NCBI GenBank assembly: GCA_947495165.1 | Contig: CANLXM010000001.1 | Coordinates: forward strand, 248,001 to 312,000 | Length of the DNA stretch: 64,000 nt | Source of the DNA: an uncultured Cellulomonadaceae bacterium | GTDB lineage: Bacteria > Actinomycetota > Actinomycetes > Actinomycetales > Cellulomonadaceae | Reading direction: 5' to 3' | Shown here: positions 8,141 through 18,142 of the stretch, one piece after another | Position numbering within the stretch: the first letter of the stretch is position 1 | Layout of the letters: every line of letters begins with the position of its first letter | Made by a program: the position numbers and the translations under genes | Notes under the pieces: generated by a model | The model's input: only the letters and a program-made list of their open reading frames with translations | The model's database searches: none | Told to the model about the DNA's origin: nothing

Positions 8141-9349
8141 TCAGCCCCAGAGGCGCTGCGTGGCGATCTCCGCGCCGGCGACGAGCGTCTCCAGCTTGGC
8201 GACGGCGATCTCCGGGTGCAGGCGTCCGCCGAGGCCGCAGTCGGTCGACGCGATGACGTTCTCGCGGCCCACGCGGGTGGCGAAGCGCTCGATGCGCTCG
8301 GCGACGAGCTCGGGGTGCTCGACGACGTTGGTCGCGTGGGAGACGACGCCCGGCAGGATGACCTTGCCCTCGGGGAGCGTGACGTCGTCCCAGACGCGGT
8401 ACTCGTGCTCGTGGCGGACGTTGCCGGCCTCGAACGTGTAGGCGCCGGCGTTGACCTGGAGCATCGTGGAGACGATGTCCTTCATGGGCAGGTCGGTGGT
8501 GTGGGGGCCGTGCCAGGAGCCCCAGCACAGGTGGTAGCGGATGCGGTCGGCCGGCAGCCCGCGCAGCGCGTGGTTGAGGGCCTCGATACGGATCTGGCTG
8601 AACGCGAGGTAGTCCTCGACGGTCGGCTCGGGGGTGATCTGGTCCCAGCTCTCGGCGAGCGACGGGTCGTCGATCTGCAGGATCAACCCACCGTCGATGA
8701 TCGCCTGGTACTCCTCGCGCAGAACGTCGGCCCACGCCCAGACGTGCTCCTCGTCGCTCGCGTAGTGCTCGTTCGCGATGCGTGCCGCGCTGCCGGGGGC
8801 GATAGCCGTGAGGAAGCCCTCGGCGTAGCCCGCGGCCTCGAGGCCGGCCTTGAGGTTCGCGACGTCGGACGCGATCGCGGCCTGACCCGTGTAGGCGAGG
8901 GGGCCGGTGGTCTTGGGGAACGGCTTGGGGGCGCCGCCGAAGATCCCGGACTCCGGGTCGGTGTACGCGCCGCGGAAGCGCTGCTGGTCGCGGCGGTTGC
9001 CGAAGCCCGTGAGGCGGATGCTGCCCGGCTTCGACTGGACGTCGTCGGTGATCCAACGGGCGGTGGTGTCGAGCTCGAGGCCGCTCGTGCGGGAGAACGA
9101 GTAGGACCACCACGCGCCGTAGTCGACGGCCGAGCTCATGGACTTGCCGTACTCGCCGTCGCCGGGGACCGCGATGCCGAGGTCCTTCTGGCGCTGCACG
9201 AGGTCGACGACGGCGCTCGTCAGCAGGCCACCGAACGCGGCGTCGTCCGCGGTGCCGTTCTCGCGCGCCTCGTTGGCGGCGATCAGCTCGGGCGTGCGGG
9301 GCAGGCTCCCGGCGTGGGAGGTCAGGATGCGGTCGGCGCTGTTCTGCAT
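8141..9349 (-). CDS. MetE-like cobalamin-independent methyltransferase (UROD/MetE fold)
   Basis: A 402-residue protein corresponding to the C-terminal catalytic barrel of cobalamin-independent methionine synthase. It starts ILTSHAGSLPRT, has LQIDDPSLAESWD, then YHLCWGSWHGPH with the His and Cys that bind zinc, and STDCGLGG with the second zinc cysteine. It is about half the length of MetE and lacks the N-terminal barrel, so it belongs with stand-alone methionine-synthase-II-like proteins. These may transfer methyl groups from other donors or act as thiol-dependent lyases. The ATG at 9349 is chosen because the homology begins there. It is transcribed divergently from the 9471 gene across a 121-base spacer that shows no evident riboswitch. 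Confidence 0.85.
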   Translation of the reverse strand: MQNSADRILTSHAGSLPRTPELIAANEARENGTADDAAFGGLLTSAVVDLVQRQKDLGIAVPGDGEYGKSMSSAVDYGAWWSYSFSRTSGLELDTTARWITDDVQSKPGSIRLTGFGNRRDQQRFRGAYTDPESGIFGGAPKPFPKTTGPLAYTGQAAIASDVANLKAGLEAAGYAEGFLTAIAPGSAARIANEHYASDEEHVWAWADVLREEYQAIIDGGLILQIDDPSLAESWDQITPEPTVEDYLAFSQIRIEALNHALRGLPADRIRYHLCWGSWHGPHTTDLPMKDIVSTMLQVNAGAYTFEAGNVRHEHEYRVWDDVTLPEGKVILPGVVSHATNVVEHPELVAERIERFATRVGRENVIASTDCGLGGRLHPEIAVAKLETLVAGAEIATQRLWG

Positions 9350-9470
9350 GGCGGGCTCCGGGGCGTCGGTGGTGCTGCGGCTGGCGGCTGCGTGTGCCGT
9401 GGGCCCATTCCACCAGCCGCTGCCACATGCTGGACGCTCGTCCCAAAACCCGGACGGGCATACTTCCGGC

Positions 9471-9821
9471 ATGGGATCGCGGGGGCGGGTACGGGAGTGG
9501 CACGACGAGGAGGGCTGGGGCGTCATCGACTCTCCGGCGACTCCCGGTGGGTGCTGGGCGCACTTCTCGGCGATCGAGATGGACGGGTATCGGGCGCTCG
9601 CGGCGGACGACGAGGTCGAGGTCGACGTGGAGGCTGCCGACCAGGACGGATATGCGTACCGCGCGGTCGCGGTGCGGTTGCCGGGGCGCACGGAGCACAG
9701 CGAGGTGCGGCGGCTCGACCGGGACCAGGTGCGAGCCTTCCGCAGCGGCCTCCACGTCGCTTTCTTCCCGCACGACGGCGAAGAGTGGCTTGCGGGCGAG
9801 GTCGACGACCTCGACCGGTAG
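9471..9821 (+). CDS. small protein with a divergent cold-shock-like domain
   Basis: A 116-residue protein. The first 65 residues follow the layout of a cold-shock domain: GRVREWHDEEGWGVID (first strands with the aromatic G-W-G-V-I), WAHFSAIEMDGY in place of the usual F-V-H-x-S-A-I, and DDEVEVDVEAADQDGY as the E-V-x-F-x-v strand. The RNP motifs are altered (FVHFS becomes WAHFS), so nucleic-acid binding is not assured. The C-terminal 45 residues (RLDRDQVRAFRSGLHVAFF) have no recognised match. It is likely monocistronic and divergent from the MetE-like gene. Confidence 0.65.
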   Translation: MGSRGRVREWHDEEGWGVIDSPATPGGCWAHFSAIEMDGYRALAADDEVEVDVEAADQDGYAYRAVAVRLPGRTEHSEVRRLDRDQVRAFRSGLHVAFFPHDGEEWLAGEVDDLDR

Positions 9822-9888
9822 GCCGCGGACCGCTACCTTTCGACCAACGAGTGGCCGACGTCGGGCACTCCCGACGCCAGGGAGCGCC

Positions 9889-10434
9889 ATGCCACGCATG
9901 CCGATCAGGATCGCCGGCACGGCCGTTGCCCTGGTGTGCGGGGCCGCGGTCGCGCAACTCCTGGGCGCAGGACCCTTCGGCGGCGTTGAGGCGGGTGCGG
10001 ACGACGCGCCGTTCGGGCGGCCAGCTTCGGAGGCCGTCGTCAACGCGCAGAGCGCGCGCCTCCTCACGGAGTCCGAGCACCTGCCCACCGTGGCGCTGCC
10101 TGCTGAGCTGCCCCCGGAGTTCCAGATCCTCTTCGTGCAGCACGCACGGCCCGACCGCTCGCAGGTGTCCTTCCAGGTCTCCGGCACACAGTTCGTGCTG
10201 TGCGAAGGCGACACGGACGTCGACTCCACGTGTGCTCTGCCGCACGTGACCGTCTTCCTCGACCGTGAAGTCGAGGGCCGTCGCGTGCGCGTCGCCCAGA
10301 TGGATCGAGGTAGCGACCTCACGGGCGCCTCAGCGGAGCCGACGCCTGTGGCGCGGGCGTTCTGGGAGTCCGTGCCGATCACTCGCGGCGCTGCGCCGGA
10401 GTGGCTCGAGACCATGGCGGCGTACGAGCCGTGA
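9889..10434 (+). CDS. exported or membrane-anchored protein of unknown function
   Basis: A 181-residue protein with an N-terminal hydrophobic segment (about residues 8-28, IAGTAVALVCGAAVAQLLGA) preceded by positive charges, so it is either secreted or held by one helix. The rest is acidic and includes two cysteines (FVLCEGD, STCALP) that could form an extracytoplasmic disulfide. No lipobox precedes a cysteine. There is no recognised domain. It lies 67 bases downstream of the cold-shock-like gene and 31 bases before the next unknown gene; all three point the same way. Confidence 0.6.
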   Translation: MPRMPIRIAGTAVALVCGAAVAQLLGAGPFGGVEAGADDAPFGRPASEAVVNAQSARLLTESEHLPTVALPAELPPEFQILFVQHARPDRSQVSFQVSGTQFVLCEGDTDVDSTCALPHVTVFLDREVEGRRVRVAQMDRGSDLTGASAEPTPVARAFWESVPITRGAAPEWLETMAAYEP

Positions 10435-10465
10435 CGCGCGACGCGACCGATGAGACGAATCGCTC

Positions 10466-11002
10466 GTGAGCGATCGCTGGTGGAGGCGTTCCCGCGCAAA
10501 GGACGAGTGGGCACTGCTCCCGTACCTGAGTCACCCGGTGATCGGAACGGTGCCGCTGCACGAGGTGGGCGGCAAGGTCCCGCTACAGGAACGCGACCTT
10601 CCGGCGTGGTTCACCGACCTGCCCGAGGAGAAGCAGGAGGAGTGCTACTCGGCCTGGCTGGATCGCGTCGCCGACGTCCTCGACGGGTGCGGTGCGACCC
10701 GCCTCGAGGTCAACCTGTACTCCTTCGACGTCCGGGCGGCGCGAGATCTCGGCTTCGACGTCGAAGCGGAACCGGTGACCGAGACCTGGTCTCAGGGTGC
10801 TTGGCGCCGCGTGTTCAGCCGGCTGAACCCTGAGGCTCTGCGAGTGTCGGGTCCCGCCGGTGACCTCGTCCTCATGTTCGAGACCCTCGACGGGATGACC
10901 GTGAGTGCGGAGGTCGCCCGGGCGCTTGGCGCGGCGCAGCCGATGATCCCGTGCGACACAGGGACGGAGACGACGGCGAGCGACGATGGTGCGGCGCCTT
11001 AG
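10466..11002 (+). CDS. protein of unknown function
   Basis: A 178-residue soluble protein, not recognised. It begins with a basic, aromatic stretch (WWRRSRAK), has ALLPYLSHPVIGTVPL and a helix rich in charged residues (LPEEKQEECYSAWLDRVADVL). The GTG start lies at the exact centre of a perfect 16-bp palindrome (10459-10474), and no purine-rich ribosome site is visible, so the start is uncertain. The codon usage is normal for the window, and a strong terminator-like hairpin follows at 11050. Confidence 0.55.
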   Translation: MSDRWWRRSRAKDEWALLPYLSHPVIGTVPLHEVGGKVPLQERDLPAWFTDLPEEKQEECYSAWLDRVADVLDGCGATRLEVNLYSFDVRAARDLGFDVEAEPVTETWSQGAWRRVFSRLNPEALRVSGPAGDLVLMFETLDGMTVSAEVARALGAAQPMIPCDTGTETTASDDGAAP

Positions 11003-11049
11003 GGAGCACGTGGGACGAGGCGCTGACCCGATACTTTCGGGTGGGCGAC

Positions 11050-11078
11050 GTGTGAATAGCGCCGGCCGCTATTCACAC
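11050..11078. terminator. rho-independent-type terminator
   Basis: GTGTGAATAGCG (11050-11061), a 5-base loop and the perfect complementary arm CGCTATTCACAC, followed by TTT. It lies 48 bases past the stop of the gene ending at 11002 and 70 bases before the next start. The downstream AT-rich stretch with GTTAATAAC (11088-11096) may be part of the promoter of the amidohydrolase gene. Confidence 0.7.
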
Positions 11079-11147
11079 TTTCCGAAGAACTGTTAATAAC
11101 GACGCCGTGAGGCTGCCCGCCCTCCGCGCCCGACCTAAGGTGTCCGC

Positions 11148-12725
11148 ATGACCCGCACCCCCTCGGCCGCAGGCGCGAGCACCCGCCCGGCCCCCGCCGT
11201 CGGCCCTCGCCTCGTCGGCTCCCTCCTGCTGCGCGGCGCCCGCGTGCCCGGCTCCGGTGCCCCGCTCGACGTGCGCGTCCGCGACGGGGTGATCACCGCC
11301 GTCGGCCCGCGTCTGGAGCGCGAGGAGAGCGAGGCGTTCCTCGACGCCGAGGGCCGCTGGGCGATCCCGGGCCTGTGGGACCAGCACGTGCACCTCGGGC
11401 AGGTCGCGAAGTCGTTCAACCGCCTGGACCTCACGACGGCGACGAGCGCCGCGCACGCCCTCGCGCTCCTGCGCGAGCGGCTCGACTCACGGCCCCGCGA
11501 GCCCGCCGTCGAGGGCTTCGGCTTCAAGGCACCCCTGTGGACGGACCGGCCGACGCTCTCGGGCCTCGACGCCGTCGTCCCGCACAAGCCTGTCGTCCTC
11601 GCGTCCAACGACGTGCACGCCGGCTGGGTCAACAGCGTGGCTCGCCGCCTGCTGGACCTCCCGCTCGACCCGCCCGACGACGACGGCCTCGTCCGCGAGA
11701 CCGTCTGGTTCGACGCGCTCACCCGCTTCAACCGGATCGTCGACGACGTCGCGGCGCCCGGCCAGGAGATGACCGGCTACCGGGAGGTGCTCGCCACGTG
11801 CGCGGCCCGCGGCGTCGTGGGCGTCACCGACATGGAGTTCCACGACAGCACCCGCTACTGGCCGGACCGCTTCCTGTCCGGGCTGACCACCCTCCGGGTG
11901 CGGGCGGCCGTGTACGCGCCGGGACTCGACGACGTGCTCGCGCTCGGCTACGCGACCGGCCAGGAGATCCCCGGCGGGGGCGGCCTCCTGACGCAGGGCC
12001 CGCTGAAGATCATCACCGACGGTTCGCTCGGCACCCGCACCGCGCACTGCCGCGACCCCTACCCGAACCCGGGCGAGCCGGACCGGCCGCACGGCGTCCA
12101 GGCGGTCTCGCCCGACGACCTCACCGACCTGTTGGCGCGCGCCCGCGCCGGGGGGCTGCAGGCCGCGGTGCACGCGCTCGGCGACGCCGCCGTCGACATC
12201 GCCCTCGACGCGTTCGAGTCGACAGGCATCCCCGGGTCGGTCGAGCACGCCCAGCTCGTCGCCGTCGGGCAGGCCGAGCGGATGGCGCGCCTCGGCGTCG
12301 TCGCCTCGGTCCAGCCCGCTCACCTGCTCGACGACCGTGACGTCACCGAGGCGATCTGGCCGGGCCGGTCCGCCCGCAGCTTCCCGCTGCGCGAGCTGTC
12401 CGACGCCGGGGTGGACCTCGCCCTCGGGTCCGACGCGCCCGTCGCGCCGCTGGACCCGTGGCTCGCGATGGCCGCCGCCGTGCACCGCAGCGCCGACGCC
12501 CGCCCCGCCTGGCACCCCGAGCAGCACCTCACCGTCGCCGAGGCGCTCGCGGCCAGCACCGACGGCCGCACCGGCCTGGAGCCCGGCGGCCCGGGCGACA
12601 TCGTGCTCGTCGACGCCGACCCGCTGCAGCCGTTCGGCTCGACCGCGGAAACTTCCGAGCACCTGCGGGACATGTCGGTCGCGGTCACCCTGGTCGCCGG
12701 CCGCGTGGTCCACGACGGGCGTTGA
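11148..12725 (+). CDS. amidohydrolase family 3 protein (YtcJ-like)
   Basis: A 525-residue metal-dependent amidohydrolase of the YtcJ type. WAIPGLWDQHVHLGQ carries the H-x-H metal ligands, KIITDGSLGTRTA and VHALGDAAVDIAL (metal His) are family signatures, SVEHAQLV gives the next His, and LGSDAPVAPLDPW carries the catalytic Asp. Such enzymes hydrolyse amide, formamide or carbamate bonds in unknown small molecules. It is cytoplasmic with no signal peptide; the N-terminal 30 residues are poorly conserved. A second, unrelated amidohydrolase gene follows after a 127-base spacer holding a hairpin. Confidence 0.88.
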   Translation: MTRTPSAAGASTRPAPAVGPRLVGSLLLRGARVPGSGAPLDVRVRDGVITAVGPRLEREESEAFLDAEGRWAIPGLWDQHVHLGQVAKSFNRLDLTTATSAAHALALLRERLDSRPREPAVEGFGFKAPLWTDRPTLSGLDAVVPHKPVVLASNDVHAGWVNSVARRLLDLPLDPPDDDGLVRETVWFDALTRFNRIVDDVAAPGQEMTGYREVLATCAARGVVGVTDMEFHDSTRYWPDRFLSGLTTLRVRAAVYAPGLDDVLALGYATGQEIPGGGGLLTQGPLKIITDGSLGTRTAHCRDPYPNPGEPDRPHGVQAVSPDDLTDLLARARAGGLQAAVHALGDAAVDIALDAFESTGIPGSVEHAQLVAVGQAERMARLGVVASVQPAHLLDDRDVTEAIWPGRSARSFPLRELSDAGVDLALGSDAPVAPLDPWLAMAAAVHRSADARPAWHPEQHLTVAEALAASTDGRTGLEPGGPGDIVLVDADPLQPFGSTAETSEHLRDMSVAVTLVAGRVVHDGR

Positions 12726-12751
12726 GCCATCGTCAGGCCTCGCCGCCGAAC

Positions 12752-12796
12752 TTGGGAGCACTCTTGCACGGCGCGCGCGTGCAGGAGTGCTCCCAA
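12752..12796. terminator. hairpin between two amidohydrolase genes
   Basis: Arms of 18 bp (12752-12769 and 12779-12796) pair with a single mismatch around a 9-base GC-only loop. It begins 27 bases after the stop of the YtcJ-like gene. It has no T-tract, and its loop differs from that of the hairpin family described at 52426 and 57118, although both types contain GCAC/GTGC words. Confidence 0.6.
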
Positions 12797-12852
12797 ACCG
12801 GGCCAGGCCTTGCTCGGGGGCTGCAGGCCGCCGGTGTGTTTATCGTGGCGGC

Positions 12853-14109
12853 ATGACTGAACCCACCACCGCGCCCCTGCCCGCACCCAGCCCCGCCGAC
12901 GTCGTCGCGCTCGTCGGCGGTCGCGTCGTCCCCGTCGTCGGCGACCCGATCGAGGGCGGCACCGTCCTGATGTCCGGCGGCAAGATCCAGGCCGTCGGCG
13001 CGGACGTCGCGGTGCCCGACGGCGCACGCGTCGTCGATGTCTCTGGCAGGTGGGTGCTCCCCGGGTTCGTCGAGGCCCACGGGCACATCGGCATCGACGA
13101 GGAGGCCAACGGCCCCATGGGCGACGACGTCAACGAGATGACGAAGCCCAACACCGCCGGCGTCCGCGCGATCGACGGGATCAACATCGACGACGAGGGC
13201 TTCCGCGACGCGCTCGCCGGTGGCGTGACGTCAGCCGTGATCAAGCCCGGCTCGGGCAACGTGATCGGCGGCCAGAGCGTCGCGATCAAGACGTGGGGCG
13301 GGCGGACGGTCGACGAGCAGGTCATTGCCGACGCGGTCAGCGTGAAGTCAGCGCTCGGCGAGAACCCCAAGCGTGTCTACGGCGGCAAGAAGCAGCTCCC
13401 CTCGACCCGCCTCGGAGTCGCGTTCGTCATCCGCGAGGCATTCGGCAAGGCCCAGCACTACGCCGCCCAGCGCGTCGCGGCGGAGAAGAAGGGTGAACCG
13501 TTCGCGCGGGACCTTGAGCTCGAGACGCTCGCGCGGGTGCTCGACGGCGAGCTCGCCTGGGACCAGCACGTGCACCGCCACGACGACCTCGCGACGGCGC
13601 TGCGCCTGGCCGACGAGTTCGGGTACCGGCTCGTGGTCAACCACGGCACGGAGGGGCACAAGCTCGCCGACGTCCTGGCCGAGCGCGACGTCCCGGTGAT
13701 CTTCGGCCCCATGCTCACCAGCCGCACCAAGGTCGAGCTGCGCGACCGGGCGATCGAGAACATCGTGAAGCTGGCCGCCGCCGGCGTGCGCGTGGCGATC
13801 ACGACCGACCACCCGGTGGTCCCGATCAACCTGCTCGTGCTGCAGGCCGCGCTCGCGGTCCGCGACGGCCTGCCGCGCCAGACGGCGCTCGAGGCGCTGA
13901 CGATCAACCCGGCGTCGTTCCTCGGTCTCGACGGCCGGGTCGGTGCGCTCGCCCCGGGGCTGGACGCCGACGTCGTCGTCTGGTCCGGCGACCCGCTCGA
14001 CGTGCCCTCGCGGGCCGAGCAGGTCTACATCGACGGCGCCCTCGTCTATGCGTGGGACGACGCCGCCCACCGCGGCCGGGTCGTGGAGCGCGCCGAGCGC
14101 TTCACCTGA
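12853..14109 (+). CDS. amidohydrolase (imidazolonepropionase-like)
   Basis: A 418-residue amidohydrolase with the complete core. GRWVLPGFVEAHGHIG has the metal-binding H-x-H, VVNHGTEGHKLADVLA and the WDQHVHRHDD segment supply later His ligands, and ITTDHPVVPINLL carries the catalytic Asp. The closing PGLDADVVVWSGDPLD is typical of imidazolonepropionase and related hydrolases in which the beta sandwich is rebuilt at the C-terminus. The start ATG at 12853 fits the GRVVPV N-terminal strand. The substrate is unknown. It is transcribed in the same direction as the YtcJ-like gene and ends in a perfect convergent terminator. Confidence 0.87.
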   Translation: MTEPTTAPLPAPSPADVVALVGGRVVPVVGDPIEGGTVLMSGGKIQAVGADVAVPDGARVVDVSGRWVLPGFVEAHGHIGIDEEANGPMGDDVNEMTKPNTAGVRAIDGINIDDEGFRDALAGGVTSAVIKPGSGNVIGGQSVAIKTWGGRTVDEQVIADAVSVKSALGENPKRVYGGKKQLPSTRLGVAFVIREAFGKAQHYAAQRVAAEKKGEPFARDLELETLARVLDGELAWDQHVHRHDDLATALRLADEFGYRLVVNHGTEGHKLADVLAERDVPVIFGPMLTSRTKVELRDRAIENIVKLAAAGVRVAITTDHPVVPINLLVLQAALAVRDGLPRQTALEALTINPASFLGLDGRVGALAPGLDADVVVWSGDPLDVPSRAEQVYIDGALVYAWDDAAHRGRVVERAERFT

Positions 14110-14124
14110 GCCGGGCAGACGAAC

Positions 14125-14165
14125 GGCGCCCACCGTGAGCCGGGGGACGGCTCACGGTGGGCGCC
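14125..14165. terminator. bidirectional terminator, perfect 17-bp stem
   Basis: GGCGCCCACCGTGAGCC, a 7-base loop and its exact complement. It sits between the convergent stop codons at 14109 and 14173 and so can end both transcripts. Confidence 0.8.
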
Positions 14166-14172
14166 GAGATCG

Positions 14173-15642
14173 TCACGCGCAGGCGACCTCCGAGCCCCAT
14201 GCGCCCCACTGGGTGGCGCCCGGCACCTCCGAGCTCGTCCACCACTGGGCGGTCCACTGGCTGCCGTCGTGCGTCACGACGTCACCCTTCGTGTAGACCG
14301 CGCCCTGCACCCAGGCCGGAGCGGTGCACTCGGCGGGGTTCGTCGGGTCGGTCGGGTCCGGGTCGGTCGGCTCGCCCGGCTCGGTCGGGTCGGGCGTGCC
14401 GGCGCAGGCGCCGAGGTCCTTCCAGACCCCGGAACCGCTCGTGCTGGGCGCCTCGCCCTGGGTCCACCAGCGTGCCTCCCAGTCCCGCCCGTCGTGGCTC
14501 ACGCGAGCCCCGCCGGTGTAGACGGCCGACGCCGCGTACGGGGTGGCCGTGCAGACACCCGGGTCCGTGGGGTCAGTCGGGTCCGTGGGATCCGTCGGGT
14601 CGGTCGGGTCCGTGGGGTCGGTCGGGTCCGGGGGCACGTACGGACCGCCGAGCGCGAGGCGGTCGGCCATGGTCCGCGCGACGTCGAAGTTGTTCGTCGC
14701 GTCCCAGTTGATCGACCACGTCATGACGCCGCCGATCGGGCCGTACGGCTGCTCGGGCGTGAACCGGCCACAGCTCGTGCCGAGCTCGAGGCAGTCCAGC
14801 GCCTGCACGACGTTCGCCATGGGCTGGTAGCCGCCGCCGGCCGCCGACCGCACCGCGGGGACGCCGAGCCCCACCTGGTGCGGCTCGAGCCCCATCTCCA
14901 GCTGGATGCACGCGAGGGCGGCGAGGAAGTCCGGCGTCCCCTGCGAGTACACCTGGTTGTCGCAGCCCATCATCGAACCCGAGTTGTAGTACTGCATGTT
15001 CACGATCGTCAGGATGTCGGCGATCTTCTCGGTGAGCTGGTAGTAGCCCATGGTCGTCGCCTGGTAGTCGATCGTCTGGGGTGCCATGGCGATGATCAGG
15101 TCCGGCCCCGCGAGCGCACGCAGCTGGTGCAGCGCGTCGGACATGTACTGCGCGTTGATCCCGTGCTCGAGGTCGATGTCCACGCCGTCGAACCCGTAGT
15201 CCTGCATCAGGCCGTACGTCGTCCGGGCGAAGTTGGCGGCCGTCTCCGCGCTGTTGACGATGACGTTCCCCTTCTCGCCGCCCACGGAGATGATCACCTT
15301 GCGGTCGTCCGCCTGGATCTCGGCGACGTCCGCGCGGAACTCGGCGTCCGTGTAGCCGCCAAGCTCGGCGCTCGCCAGGTTGAACGTGATCCCGCCCGGA
15401 GTTCCGGCGAGGTTGTCGGCGAACGCGATCGCGACGAGGTTGTACGCCGCGGGGATCTCGTCGAGCCGCAGCGTCGTCGAGCCGTTGTCGAAGTTGTGCC
15501 AGTAGCCCGTGAGCCACTGGTGCGTGGCCTCCGCGCTCGGCTCGGCGGCCGTCGCGGCGGTGGTCGTCGTGACCATCCCGCCGACGGCCAGCAGGGCGGC
15601 GGCGCCAGCCGCCACCAGTGATCGGACAGTTCTGCTTCGCAT
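14173..15642 (-). CDS. secreted GH18 chitinase with two CBM5/12 modules
   Basis: A 489-residue secreted chitinase. Residues 1-33 form a signal peptide (positive start, long Ala/Val core, ATAAEPSA). The GH18 barrel occupies about 40-330, with IISVGGEKG on strand 3 and the catalytic DGVDIDLEH in which the final Glu is the acid. The type resembles the ChiD-like branch lacking the large insertion domain. A Pro-Thr-Asp repeat linker then leads to two carbohydrate-binding modules of family 5/12 (about 358-408 and 437-489) with the W-x-A-x-W-W-T core. It should cleave beta-1,4 bonds of chitin outside the cell. The upstream gene is the LPMO-chitinase fusion, separated by a terminator, so the two genes are likely transcribed independently. 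Confidence 0.94.
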   Translation of the reverse strand: MRSRTVRSLVAAGAAALLAVGGMVTTTTAATAAEPSAEATHQWLTGYWHNFDNGSTTLRLDEIPAAYNLVAIAFADNLAGTPGGITFNLASAELGGYTDAEFRADVAEIQADDRKVIISVGGEKGNVIVNSAETAANFARTTYGLMQDYGFDGVDIDLEHGINAQYMSDALHQLRALAGPDLIIAMAPQTIDYQATTMGYYQLTEKIADILTIVNMQYYNSGSMMGCDNQVYSQGTPDFLAALACIQLEMGLEPHQVGLGVPAVRSAAGGGYQPMANVVQALDCLELGTSCGRFTPEQPYGPIGGVMTWSINWDATNNFDVARTMADRLALGGPYVPPDPTDPTDPTDPTDPTDPTDPTDPGVCTATPYAASAVYTGGARVSHDGRDWEARWWTQGEAPSTSGSGVWKDLGACAGTPDPTEPGEPTDPDPTDPTNPAECTAPAWVQGAVYTKGDVVTHDGSQWTAQWWTSSEVPGATQWGAWGSEVACA

Positions 15643-15694
15643 GACACTCCCTTGTGCCTCGGTGCTGGGTGTGGGGTCGTGCTGCAGTCGACGG

Positions 15695-15730
15695 CACGAG
15701 GGGCCGGGCCCGCAGGCCCGGCCCCTCGTG
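15695..15730. terminator. strong terminator after the LPMO-chitinase gene
   Basis: Perfect 16-bp GC-rich arms around a 4-base CGCA loop, 19 bases past the stop at 15750. It separates the two chitinase transcripts, both on the minus strand. Confidence 0.8.
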
Positions 15731-15749
15731 GTCGATCAGGTGGCGACGA

Positions 15750-17966
<2,217 letters not shown>

Positions 17967-18014
17967 CGAGACTCTCGCTTTCTTGTTCGTTTGGGAACAG
18001 CCGACGCGATTTCC

Positions 18015-18030
18015 TGTGACGAGGGTCACG
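18015..18030. promoter_or_regulatory. CRP-like box in the leader of the LPMO-chitinase gene
   Basis: TGTGACGAGGGTCACG fits the CRP/cAMP receptor consensus TGTGA-N6-TCACA with one mismatch and holds a GTGAC/GTCAC inverted repeat. It lies 49-64 bases upstream of the ATG at 17966. If the promoter at 18056-18084 is right, it is downstream of the start of transcription and would act as a repressor or roadblock site. Confidence 0.5.
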
Positions 18031-18055
18031 TGCGCGGCCTGATCAAACGTAGGTC

Positions 18056-18084
18056 GTTATCGGCTGCGAGTAACTTGTGGATAA
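18056..18084 (-). promoter_or_regulatory. putative promoter of the LPMO-chitinase gene
   Basis: On the minus strand TTATCC (18084-18079) and GATAAC (18061-18056) are separated by exactly 17 bases, in an unusually AT-rich spacer for this genome. This would put transcription start near 18049 and give a leader of about 80 bases. The assignment rests on pattern only. The stretch also contains a TGTGGATAA DnaA-box-like word. Confidence 0.4.
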
Positions 18085-18142
18085 CTCGTATCTGCAGGCA
18101 GGAGCGTCGTCGGCGACGCTCGACGCGCCTCGCCCGTACGGG

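Noticed and set aside
9350..9470. SAM or cobalamin riboswitch before the MetE-like gene
   Set aside because: The 121-base spacer lacks the conserved cores of these riboswitches as far as I can see by eye.
14125..14165. DasR-type operator near the chitinases
   Set aside because: The palindrome is GC-rich, lies at convergent 3' ends and does not match the ACTGGTCTAGACCAGT-type site; it is a terminator.
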